Assembly: GCA_027482985.1 (NCBI GenBank)
Contig: JAIXVO010000647.1
Coordinates: forward strand, 1-13,021
DNA from: Cyanobacteriota bacterium
GTDB lineage: Bacteria; Cyanobacteriota; Cyanobacteriia; Leptolyngbyales; Leptolyngbyaceae
Length of the DNA stretch: 13,021 nucleotides
Direction of reading: 5' to 3'
A model generated the notes under the pieces. It did no database searches, was not told where the DNA came from, and worked only from the letters and a program-made list of their open reading frames with translations. Position numbers and translations under genes: made by a program. Below are positions 1 to 5,612 of the stretch, in pieces. The stretch's first letter is position 1, and every line of letters starts with the position of its first letter.

Positions 1-51
1 TACCGGATAGTTATGCTTGGCATTAACATACCTGACACACCAAGATCGCTG

Positions 52-147
52 CTCTCATCCCCTAACCCCTGCTCCCAGAGCGGGCGAAGGGGAACTAATC
101 AAATCTTTCTCCCCTCGCCCATTTTGGGAGAGGGGCGGGGGTGAGGG
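52..147. repeat. GC-rich inverted-repeat element (MITE/REP-like)
   Basis: Two arms of about 40 bases, near 52-95 and 107-147, are imperfect inverted copies of each other. Each arm contains a run like CTCAYCCCC..CCCT followed by CTCCCA and GGGCGA. An AT-rich centre, TAATCAAATCTTT, separates them. Elements of this look (CCCTCACCCC...CTCTCCCA) are scattered between genes in many filamentous cyanobacteria; that is from general knowledge and was not searched. It could fold into a long hairpin, or be a non-autonomous mobile element. No target-site duplication was recognised. Confidence 0.65.
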
Positions 148-489
148 CGGTTTTGGGGCGTGAAGTCTATGAGTGCCAATCTTTTACTGCCAGGCGAATC
201 GGTGTTTTGACCACGGCGACAAATTTACTGACTTCGTAAAAGACACGTAAATCCCATATGAAGACTAGACTAGTTTATTGTCGCAGCCAGTAGGATTACA
301 TACCATAGTCGAAGAACTGACAAGCAAACCCCTTGCAGCGTCCTTTCAAGTCTTTTGTGAATCAGGTCATCCATTGTTATCTACCCACGGTGCACTGCCA
401 AATCATCGGCTCATTCATGTTGTCATTGCAGATCTTCGCCAACTGACAACAGCACGTAGAAACTTTACACCTAGGTAGGTCTTTAGCAT
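148..489. other. Intergenic region before the first PTPA-CTERM gene
   Basis: No convincing gene is seen here. A 66-codon open frame (278-478, TTG start) has no recognisable domain and no good ribosome-binding site. The region probably carries the promoter or 5' leader of the gene at 490. A TTGACC box (207-212) could be a -35 element, but no good -10 partner was found at normal spacing. AGGTAGG (473-479) lies about 10 bases before the ATG and is the likely ribosome-binding site of the next gene. Confidence 0.4.
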
Positions 490-1185
490 ATGAATCTGAA
501 AGTTCTTGGGTTTTCCACCGTTGCCGCGACCGCTCTTACAGCCGTTGCATTCACCGCTGCTCCCACGCAAGCTGCATCGATCACGGTTGGCAGCACGCTG
601 AACATCGCCAACACGGGTACCGATAATCGGACAGGAGGCGTTTTCTTTGAACCTCGAGGACGGAATGATCAGAATCTACGCCTGAATTTCTTCTCCGCTA
701 TCGAAGGTACTTCTACTAATCCCGTATACACTGGCCAACGGGTTGGTGTAGGTGGCAGTACGGGTTCTTTCTTCGGTGCGACCAGTGGCCCCGCGCCGCA
801 GGCTACTATTAAGGATCTGAGGCTGATCCCGACCTTAACGCCTAACATCTTCACGATCGCTCGTCAGATTGATAACTTTCTCGAAGGGATTGATATCGTA
901 GGTGTTGTCCCGGATGGGGATGACGTGCAGTTTACCCTGACACGGTTCCTCTATAACGCGGTTACAGGTGACAGCACAGCTCTAGAAGGGTTTTTCACTC
1001 GTGGAACCCAAACGATTGCCGCGCGAGGTCGCTTTACTTCTCAACCTGACGTCACTAACCCCAGCAGCTTCTCTCTGTCGATTACCGCTGTGCCCACCCC
1101 CGCATTGTTGCCGGGTCTGGTTGGGTTTGGCGTTGCCGCTCTGCGCAAGCGGAAGCGGGAAGCGACAGCGCAAGCAGAGGCATAA
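490..1185 (+). CDS. PTPA-CTERM sorting-domain protein, secreted
   Basis: This is a 231-residue exported protein with an exosortase sorting signal. Residues 1-28 form a signal peptide (Lys4, hydrophobic stretch, cleavage near PTQA-A). The body (about 30-200) is Gly/Thr/Ser-rich, probably beta-rich, and matches no family I recognise. The C-terminus has the three-part PEP-CTERM design: PTPA at 202-205, a hydrophobic segment LLPGLVGFGVAAL (206-218), then the basic cluster RKRKR (219-223). An Ala/Glu-rich tail (EATAQAEA) follows. The same signal ends the protein at 1699-2406, and an exosortase lies 2.5 kb downstream. The likely fate is export, anchoring by the C-terminal helix, and cleavage with transfer to the cell surface or matrix. 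The ATG follows an AGG-rich ribosome-binding site. A strong terminator comes 45 bases after the stop, so the gene is probably monocistronic. The sorting call is firm; the function of the body is unknown. Confidence 0.85.
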   Translation: MNLKVLGFSTVAATALTAVAFTAAPTQAASITVGSTLNIANTGTDNRTGGVFFEPRGRNDQNLRLNFFSAIEGTSTNPVYTGQRVGVGGSTGSFFGATSGPAPQATIKDLRLIPTLTPNIFTIARQIDNFLEGIDIVGVVPDGDDVQFTLTRFLYNAVTGDSTALEGFFTRGTQTIAARGRFTSQPDVTNPSSFSLSITAVPTPALLPGLVGFGVAALRKRKREATAQAEA

Positions 1186-1230
1186 GATCGGAAACCGTTC
1201 AACCGGATTAATTAGCCTAATCTAGATACG

Positions 1231-1275
1231 AAAGGAGTGTGCTTGGCCTGCATGGGTTGAGTACACTCCTTTTTT
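1231..1275 (+). terminator. Rho-independent terminator of first PTPA-CTERM gene
   Basis: AAAGGAGTGT (1231-1240) pairs perfectly with ACACTCCTTT (1263-1272) around a 22-base loop. The T run continues to 1275. It lies 45 bases after the stop codon and separates this gene from the next PTPA-CTERM gene. Confidence 0.85.
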
Positions 1276-1684
1276 CATCTGGCTTTTACTTGTTCAAAGA
1301 TGAAAAAGATTTCATAGATCTTACGGATGACAACTGTAAAGCCTCGATGAAATGTAATTCACTTCGTTGTCACATTCCGTGGATTTGCCCATCATAGAGA
1401 TAGGTTCACTCTGAACAACTCTGAGAGCGGTCGGGTTAAGCGGTCAAATGATGCGGACAACCTCTTCACGCTGCTGACTCGATAGTCTCTAACTCAGGGG
1501 AACTCTTTGGGCGATCGCGCAGACAATCGCTTCAGGCGTTCAAATCGGGGCAATCATTCATCTACCAATCGGTGCACTTCCGGGTTATTGATGGCGTTTG
1601 GTGGGGCAAGCACAGGCTTGCTAGGAAACAAACTCCTCAATCCTGCCGCTTGTTAAATTCAGTTGAACTGAAATTTGCCCATTC
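1276..1684. other. Long spacer upstream of second PTPA-CTERM gene
   Basis: No credible gene is seen; the open frame running from 1572 is a shadow of the downstream gene. The stretch holds one HIP1 octamer (1511-1518) and a short perfect dyad, GTTCA-ctc-TGAAC (1404-1416). A 14-base string at 1350-1363 (AAATGTAATTCACT) recurs at 3600-3613, in front of the exosortase. The region probably carries the promoter and a long leader of the gene at 1699, but no clear -35/-10 pair was identified. Confidence 0.35.
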
Positions 1685-1691
1685 AGGAAGG
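1685..1691 (+). promoter_or_regulatory. Ribosome-binding site fixing the start at 1699
   Basis: AGGAAGG lies seven bases before ATG 1699. It supports that start over the in-frame TTG at 1675, which would place the Shine-Dalgarno sequence inside the coding region. Confidence 0.75.
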
Positions 1692-1698
1692 TATAACT

Positions 1699-2406
1699 AT
1701 GAGCTTTTCTTCATTCAAACCTGTTTATGCTTTGGCTGCTATTGCCACCGTTGGCACCGTCGTCGGTTCAGTCGTTGCACCCGCCCATGCTGTGACCTTT
1801 ACCGGTACAACTCCAGGAACCATTTCGGCAGTCTCCGGAGCCACCACGATCGACTTCGGTACAACACCTGGAACGACTACTGGGCCGATCAACCCTAGCT
1901 TTACCAGTGGGATTGCCACCTACACGGGAGGCGCACTCGTCACCGATCCTAACGTTGGCGGTAAATATGCTCGCCCGGTCGGGTCAACGGGCAATTATCT
2001 GACGGTCGGTCCCAGTAACGATGACTTCCAACCCGGGCCTGTGGAGATCAACTTCAGCACTGCCCTGAATTACTTTGGGCTACTGTGGGGATCCGTTGAT
2101 GCTTACAACACCATCGCCTTCTTCAACGGTGCTTCGCTGATTGAAGATTTCACTGGCGATCAGATTCTTGCTGGTGCAAATGGTAATCAAGGTGCTGATG
2201 GCACTGTGTTTGCCAACTTCTCTGCCACCGGGAACAACTACTTCAATCGCATTGTCCTGAGTTCCAGTAACTTTGCCTTTGAAAGCGATAACCACGCGTA
2301 TCAAGCCATCCCCACCCCTGCTTTGCTGCCGGGTTTAGTTGGGTTTGGGATTGCCGCGCTGCGCAAGCGGAAAGCGCAAGCGGAAGTGGCTGAGTCGGAA
2401 GCGTAA
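1699..2406 (+). CDS. PTPA-CTERM sorting-domain protein, secreted
   Basis: This 235-residue exported protein starts at ATG 1699, chosen for the AGGAAGG site seven bases upstream. Residues 1-31 are a signal peptide ending APAHA. Residues 32-60 are Thr/Gly-rich with a repeated GTTPGT. The middle (about 115-200) contains NYFGLLWGSVDAYNTIAFF, then a FESDNHAY motif. This is the pattern of the beta-sandwich bodies in many PEP-CTERM surface proteins and is possibly sugar-binding; that is inference. The C-terminus is PTPA (205-208), LLPGLVGFGIAAL, then RKRK, and an acidic/Ala tail of about ten residues. The tail is almost identical to that of the protein at 490-1185, although the bodies differ. It is probably processed by the exosortase encoded at 3662-4621. 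A HIP1-built hairpin follows the stop directly. Confidence 0.87.
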   Translation: MSFSSFKPVYALAAIATVGTVVGSVVAPAHAVTFTGTTPGTISAVSGATTIDFGTTPGTTTGPINPSFTSGIATYTGGALVTDPNVGGKYARPVGSTGNYLTVGPSNDDFQPGPVEINFSTALNYFGLLWGSVDAYNTIAFFNGASLIEDFTGDQILAGANGNQGADGTVFANFSATGNNYFNRIVLSSSNFAFESDNHAYQAIPTPALLPGLVGFGIAALRKRKAQAEVAESEA

Positions 2407-2436
2407 GCGCGATCGCAATTAATCACGCGATCGCGC
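2407..2436 (+). terminator. HIP1-based hairpin after second PTPA-CTERM gene
   Basis: GCGCGATCGC (2407-2416) and GCGATCGCGC (2427-2436) form a perfect 10-bp stem with a 10-base loop, starting at the base after the stop codon. Each arm contains one HIP1 octamer. No proper T run follows, so it may act as a 3'-end stabiliser or weak terminator and not as a classical one. Confidence 0.5.
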
Positions 2437-2465
2437 CGTTGGCTGTTTGACTGTCAAGGTGTTTT

Positions 2466-2532
2466 CTGAAGCAGCAGGAGTGGTTGTAGCGAATCCTGGC
2501 GGGGTTAGCAGACCGCTCCTGTCTTGCTTCAG
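2466..2532. repeat. Long imperfect hairpin in intergenic spacer
   Basis: CTGAAGCA (2466-2473) pairs with TGCTTCAG (2525-2532). CAGGAGTGGT (2475-2484) pairs with ACCGCTCCTG (2512-2521), with one G-T wobble. The stem is about 18 bp, with a one-base bulge opposite three bases and a loop of 27 bases. No T run follows on either side. The structure may be a processed RNA or a mobile-repeat remnant. The spacer around it (2437-2820) shows no gene. Confidence 0.55.
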
Positions 2533-2820
2533 ATGACCCTCAGCATACCGATAGGCGGTTGGCCATGATCCTGCCCCTGTGACAATTTCGGGCGAGATCG
2601 CAAGGCTTCATTAGAAATTCACTCAAACACTCCGGGATTGTGCGGAGTCACGAGAAAAAATACATAGCGGGTGAATCTGCTCCGGGTTGGGGTTAAACCA
2701 GCACCAGCAGTTCCAATCTGCCGCACTCATCCCAAGCGATGGGACTCAGTGTGCCGTCCAGTGGTCTCAATCCTGCGGCAAAGCACACTTGCAATCTTTA
2801 CATGAAAGTTGATTGGTAAT

Positions 2821-3423
2821 ATGACAACCCTTTCTTCCCCTAATAGTTACGTTGGCTCCTACAATCCCAAAGGTTTGACTTTGATTGTTGGGTTTGCGTG
2901 TCTGGCTGGTTTCCTGGTTGACACTTTTGTGCTGTCGTTTCCCCCAAACTTGGGCAACTTGCAGTGGCGGATTGGCTTTATGCAACAGTTGAGCGATCGC
3001 TCCATCATCTTGCTGTTTGGGCTTTCCCTGGTGATGTATAGCATGCTCGATCTGCGCATCTGGCGGCGGCGATTGGCCATGTTTTGCCTAATCTTAGGTG
3101 CAATCTTTTGCCTTTCCTCGATTCTGGTGATTCGGGATGGTATTGCCTTCCAGCAAGAAGCCTTGAAAAACATCAACACCCAGGCTTCGCAAGTGCAAAC
3201 CCGGATTGACCAGGCGAAAAGTAATCCCGGTTCAGTGCCCGATGTCAGCCCCGAACAACTTAACCAGATCGCTGGGGCGGTGAGCAATCAGGTGAATGCC
3301 TTAAAAGAAAATGCGAAAACCACCACCCTGAGAACTGGGATCTCCAGCGTCGGGAATTTGATTGTGGTCGGGCTGGCCTTCATTGGGTTAGGCCAATTCG
3401 GGGCACGTCCGCCAAGAAACTAA
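2821..3423 (+). CDS. HpsJ-like membrane protein, exosortase-associated
   Basis: This is a 200-residue integral membrane protein. Likely membrane helices are near residues 19-40, 58-76, 85-105 and 176-194. Between helices 3 and 4 lies a soluble, helix-forming stretch (about 108-168) rich in Gln, Asn and Lys, probably coiled coil. The layout, and the RIGFMQQLSDRSII signature before helix 2, match HpsJ-like proteins. These are named after the hormogonium polysaccharide locus, and a subset is known to sit next to cyanoexosortases. Here the exosortase follows 238 bases downstream. The start at ATG 2821 is preferred over the in-frame TTG at 2809; neither has a strong ribosome-binding site. Its biochemical role is not known. 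Coupling of surface-protein sorting to polysaccharide export is inference. Family call fairly sure, subgroup not assigned. Confidence 0.7.
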   Translation: MTTLSSPNSYVGSYNPKGLTLIVGFACLAGFLVDTFVLSFPPNLGNLQWRIGFMQQLSDRSIILLFGLSLVMYSMLDLRIWRRRLAMFCLILGAIFCLSSILVIRDGIAFQQEALKNINTQASQVQTRIDQAKSNPGSVPDVSPEQLNQIAGAVSNQVNALKENAKTTTLRTGISSVGNLIVVGLAFIGLGQFGARPPRN

Positions 3424-3445
3424 GAATTGTAGCGGGAACCCCAGG

Positions 3446-3589
3446 AAACCTCGGAGGTTGAGACGATTTCTACCCAAACAGACCCGCTGGTTTCGACTCC
3501 GCTCAACCAGCTAGTCCTTGCGCCCTGAGCGCAGCCGAAGGGCACCGTCTCAAAACATCATCCGCGATCGCGCTTAAACCTCCGAGGTT
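3446..3589. repeat. Nested compound inverted-repeat element
   Basis: Three inverted repeats sit one inside another. The outer pair is AAACCTCGGAGGTT (3446-3459) and AAACCTCCGAGGTT (3576-3589), each itself a near palindrome. The middle pair is TTGAGACG (3458-3465) and CGTCTCAA (3546-3553). The inner pair is TTTCGACTCCGCTCA (3491-3505) with TGAGCGCAGCCGAAG (3527-3541), nearly complementary. The inner TTCGACT..GCTCA and GAGCG..CGAAGG words resemble intergenic repeats common in bacteria, and the outer CCTCGGAGG palindromes are common in cyanobacteria. The whole looks like a non-autonomous mobile element between the HpsJ-like gene and the exosortase gene. A HIP1 octamer lies at 3563-3570. Confidence 0.6.
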
Positions 3590-3650
3590 ACATCTACTTA
3601 AATGTAATTCACTAATACAAAAAATCATTATCCAAATCACGTTGCTTACT

Positions 3651-3656
3651 GAGGAA
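3651..3656 (+). promoter_or_regulatory. Ribosome-binding site for GTG start of exosortase
   Basis: GAGGAA lies five bases before GTG 3662 and supports this non-ATG start. No in-frame ATG occurs nearby. Confidence 0.65.
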
Positions 3657-3661
3657 AAACC

Positions 3662-4621
3662 GTGGCACAGGGTAAATCCAGCTCTCGTTTAGAAACGCTT
3701 GGACGCAAACTTAGCCAGCGATCGCGATCGCTCTGCCAAACTGCAAACCGCAACAATCACAATCGGATTGTAGCCTTTGGGTGTTTGGTTCTATTGTGTT
3801 TTTTGCCAACCTGGCTCAGTGTGGTTTGGCGATCGATTTTAGATGGTTCGTCCGGGTTTCTGCTCAACCTGGGATTTGCTTATATTGGGGGTGATATTCT
3901 GTGGAAACACCGTCACCAACTAGCCTCTGAATCTGTCACTACAGAAGAAAAGTTTTTAGGGTATTTTCTGATTCTGGGTAGTGCTGTATTTTTTCCCCTA
4001 TGCCTTGCTTCTATTTCTTTGAAAGCCTTAATTTGCATGGTAATTCTGGTTGGTATTGCCATTAGTCACTGGGGCATTTCGGTCGTGACAAAACATCCAT
4101 TGGCAATTCTGCTGATACTGATAAGCGTTTATCCAGATATTAGCTATTTAGCCTCTGCCTCGCGCAGAACACTCACGGGGAATCAACTTGAAGTGGCAAT
4201 GGCTTGGATGGGCGGCATGGCACTGAAAGGGATTGGTCAAACGGTGACCATTCAAGGTGATATTATTGCGCTGGCTGAGACCCTCAAACCGGAAAAATCA
4301 GTCTGGGTTGGATCGGGCTGTAGTGGGTTTGATATGGCTTTTCCGATCGCCGGATTTGCCTTCATCATGGGCATGTATTTCAAACAATCCTGGCCAAAGA
4401 TTTTGGCGTTAATCGCGATCGGTGTGGTGCTAGCACTGGCCTTTAATGTGCCTCGGATTATGTTGTTGGCGATCGCGGTTGTCTATTGGGGCAAAGACTC
4501 CTTCGAGTTCTGGCATGGCCCCATTGGTGGACAAATCTTTTCCACGATTATGCTCACCATCTACTACTACGTGGCGATGGCAATGATTGAACAAAAGCCC
4601 AAACAAATTAGCTCTAAATAG
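3662..4621 (+). CDS. Cyanoexosortase (PEP/PTPA-CTERM transpeptidase)
   Basis: This 319-residue polytopic membrane enzyme cleaves and transfers proteins bearing PEP-CTERM-type sorting signals. The exosortase active-site residues are present and correctly ordered: Cys220 in GSGCSGFD, Arg265 in FNVPRI and His285 in FEFWHGPIG. About eight hydrophobic segments flank them (for example 38-56, 98-118, 120-135, 146-162, 226-240, 246-262, 265-276, 290-310). A basic, Ser-rich N-terminus of about 35 residues precedes the first helix. Translation probably starts at GTG 3662 behind GAGGAA. The gene follows two PTPA-CTERM proteins and an HpsJ-like gene, its presumed substrates and accessory factor. Cyanobacteria have several cyanoexosortase subfamilies (A, B, C); which one this is cannot be settled by eye. 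A 17-bp hairpin follows the stop. Function is near certain at family level. Confidence 0.9.
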   Translation: MAQGKSSSRLETLGRKLSQRSRSLCQTANRNNHNRIVAFGCLVLLCFLPTWLSVVWRSILDGSSGFLLNLGFAYIGGDILWKHRHQLASESVTTEEKFLGYFLILGSAVFFPLCLASISLKALICMVILVGIAISHWGISVVTKHPLAILLILISVYPDISYLASASRRTLTGNQLEVAMAWMGGMALKGIGQTVTIQGDIIALAETLKPEKSVWVGSGCSGFDMAFPIAGFAFIMGMYFKQSWPKILALIAIGVVLALAFNVPRIMLLAIAVVYWGKDSFEFWHGPIGGQIFSTIMLTIYYYVAMAMIEQKPKQISSK

Positions 4622-4677
4622 AGTCAGTGCAAAGATCTATCACTTCTCGAAGAAGTCGCAGATCTTTGCACTGACTT
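4621..4677. terminator. Long perfect hairpin between convergent genes
   Basis: AGTCAGTGCAAAGATCT (4622-4638) and its exact reverse complement (4660-4676) form a 17-bp stem. The loop contains a second stem, ACTTC/GAAGT. The hairpin fills the gap between the exosortase stop (4619-4621) and the stop of the opposing yjbQ-like gene (4676-4678), so it can serve both directions. No long T run follows on either strand. Confidence 0.75.
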
Positions 4678-5140
4678 ATTGTCCTGTCACTTGTAAAAAT
4701 AACGTTCTGGATCGAGGTCCATCTAGCTCAAAGAATAAGACAGATTGGTATGTGCCTAAGGCTAATTTCCCATCCACAATGGGAATTATTTCACTGGTGC
4801 TGAGCGCGATCGCCATTAAGTGCGAATGCGCATTCATCGGTTCATCTGGGGGAAGGTTGGGACGTAGATGTAGATCATTGTGCAGGTAGTGATATGGCCC
4901 CGATGCGAGATTGAGTCCAGTAACAGGTGCCAGCGTTTGTAAAAAGACTTTCAGATCTTCGACTAATCTCGGTTCATATTCATTGATCGCTAACGCCGTC
5001 GTCGTGTGTCGGGAAAAAACTAACACTTGACCCGCTTGCACCTGACAGGCCGTAATCCAGGCTTGAATCTGAGCGGTCACATCATAAATTTGCAGGCCCG
5101 TTGCCGTGGGAATTTCCAGCAGATGATTCTGAATCCGCAT
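4676..5140 (-). CDS. YjbQ / UPF0047 family protein
   Basis: This 154-residue single-domain soluble protein belongs to the widespread YjbQ (UPF0047) family. Family motifs are all visible: HTTTALAINEYE (45-56), HNDL (87-90), NAHSHL (103-108) and GTYQSV (129-134). The conserved His residues 45, 87, 105 and 107 form the presumed metal or phosphate site. Some members have been reported to have weak thiamine-phosphate synthase activity, but the physiological role is unsettled. Full length for the family. The gene starts 10 bases after the DUF3493 gene stops, so the two are probably cotranscribed. Its stop codon touches the arm of the hairpin shared with the exosortase gene. Family call very sure, function uncertain. 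Confidence 0.9.
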   Translation of the reverse strand: MRIQNHLLEIPTATGLQIYDVTAQIQAWITACQVQAGQVLVFSRHTTTALAINEYEPRLVEDLKVFLQTLAPVTGLNLASGPYHYLHNDLHLRPNLPPDEPMNAHSHLMAIALSTSEIIPIVDGKLALGTYQSVLFFELDGPRSRTLFLQVTGQ

Positions 5141-5150
5141 CGTTCTGACT

Positions 5151-5435
5151 CTACTTGCGTTCGGCTTTATTTTCCAGCCGAATCAGCCACACCATTAGCG
5201 CCACCACGCCCACCTGAATTCCCAAATTCGGCAAAATTTGCGCCGCATCCCGTCCTGCCAGCAGTTGCGTCAAAAAGATGAAGCCACCCACTGCACCCGA
5301 TGCCGCACAAGTGTAGTAAATAAACCGACGCAGCCCCCGATAAGGCGCGATCGCCTCCGCTTTCAACCGAGCAAAGATTTCATCATCCATGCCGGGGGGC
5401 TTGGTGGGTTGGCGATCGCGGGGAGAATTGGGCAT
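5151..5435 (-). CDS. DUF3493 domain membrane protein
   Basis: This 94-residue protein has the DUF3493 pattern found in cyanobacteria and chloroplasts. It runs LKAEAIAPYRGLRRFIYYT (24-42), a Gly-rich first membrane helix (about 39-60, ending LLAG), and a second helix (about 70-87). Plant relatives have been linked to photosystem II accumulation, so a thylakoid role is plausible but inferred. The N-terminus is polar and Pro-rich. The gene leads a likely two-gene operon with the yjbQ-like gene 10 bases downstream. The sequence before ATG 5435 is almost pure pyrimidine on the coding strand, so no Shine-Dalgarno sequence is present. An internal start at Met16 cannot be excluded. Confidence 0.8.
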   Translation of the reverse strand: MPNSPRDRQPTKPPGMDDEIFARLKAEAIAPYRGLRRFIYYTCAASGAVGGFIFLTQLLAGRDAAQILPNLGIQVGVVALMVWLIRLENKAERK

Positions 5436-5436
5436 G

Positions 5437-5612
5437 GGGAAGGAGGGGAAAAGGAATAAGCGGGAGGGGAAGGGAGGGAAAGGATGAGAGAGTCAATCCC
5501 CCCAAATTGTAGGTTATTTGTGTTGTGCCTCAACTGGGACAGCGCGATGATCTTTCTTATAACTCCTGACTCCTGACTCCTCCTTCCCCTCCCTCCTATT
5601 CCTCCCATTCCT
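5437..5612. repeat. Purine/pyrimidine tracts and TCCTGAC minisatellite
   Basis: A purine-rich tract (5436-5490, mainly GGGAGGGGAAGG words) faces a pyrimidine-rich tract (5562-5612) of reverse character. For example, GGGAGGGGAAGG (5462-5473) is the exact reverse complement of CCTTCCCCTCCC (5582-5593). ACTCCTGACTCCTGACTCC (5562-5580) contains tandem copies of a 7-base unit. The spacer could fold into a hairpin or triplex-like structure between the DUF192 and DUF3493 genes. No gene is seen. Confidence 0.55.

Noticed and set aside
278..478. 66-codon open frame before the first PTPA-CTERM gene
   Set aside because: TTG start, no ribosome-binding site, no recognisable domain; probably leader or promoter DNA.
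1536..1560. GTTCAAATC resembling a tRNA T loop
   Set aside because: The flanking five-base segments are not complementary, and no acceptor or anticodon arm can be drawn.
1572..1898. Open frame overlapping the second PTPA-CTERM gene
   Set aside because: Out of frame with a well-supported gene; the composition (Arg, His, Cys, Trp-rich) is typical of a shadow frame.
2629..2648. Small ACTCCG/CGGAGT hairpin as a terminator
   Set aside because: Only 6 bp, no T run, and no gene ends nearby; likely chance.
4587..4889. Open frame across the exosortase/yjbQ junction
   Set aside because: Runs through the terminator hairpin and antisense to the clear YjbQ-family gene.
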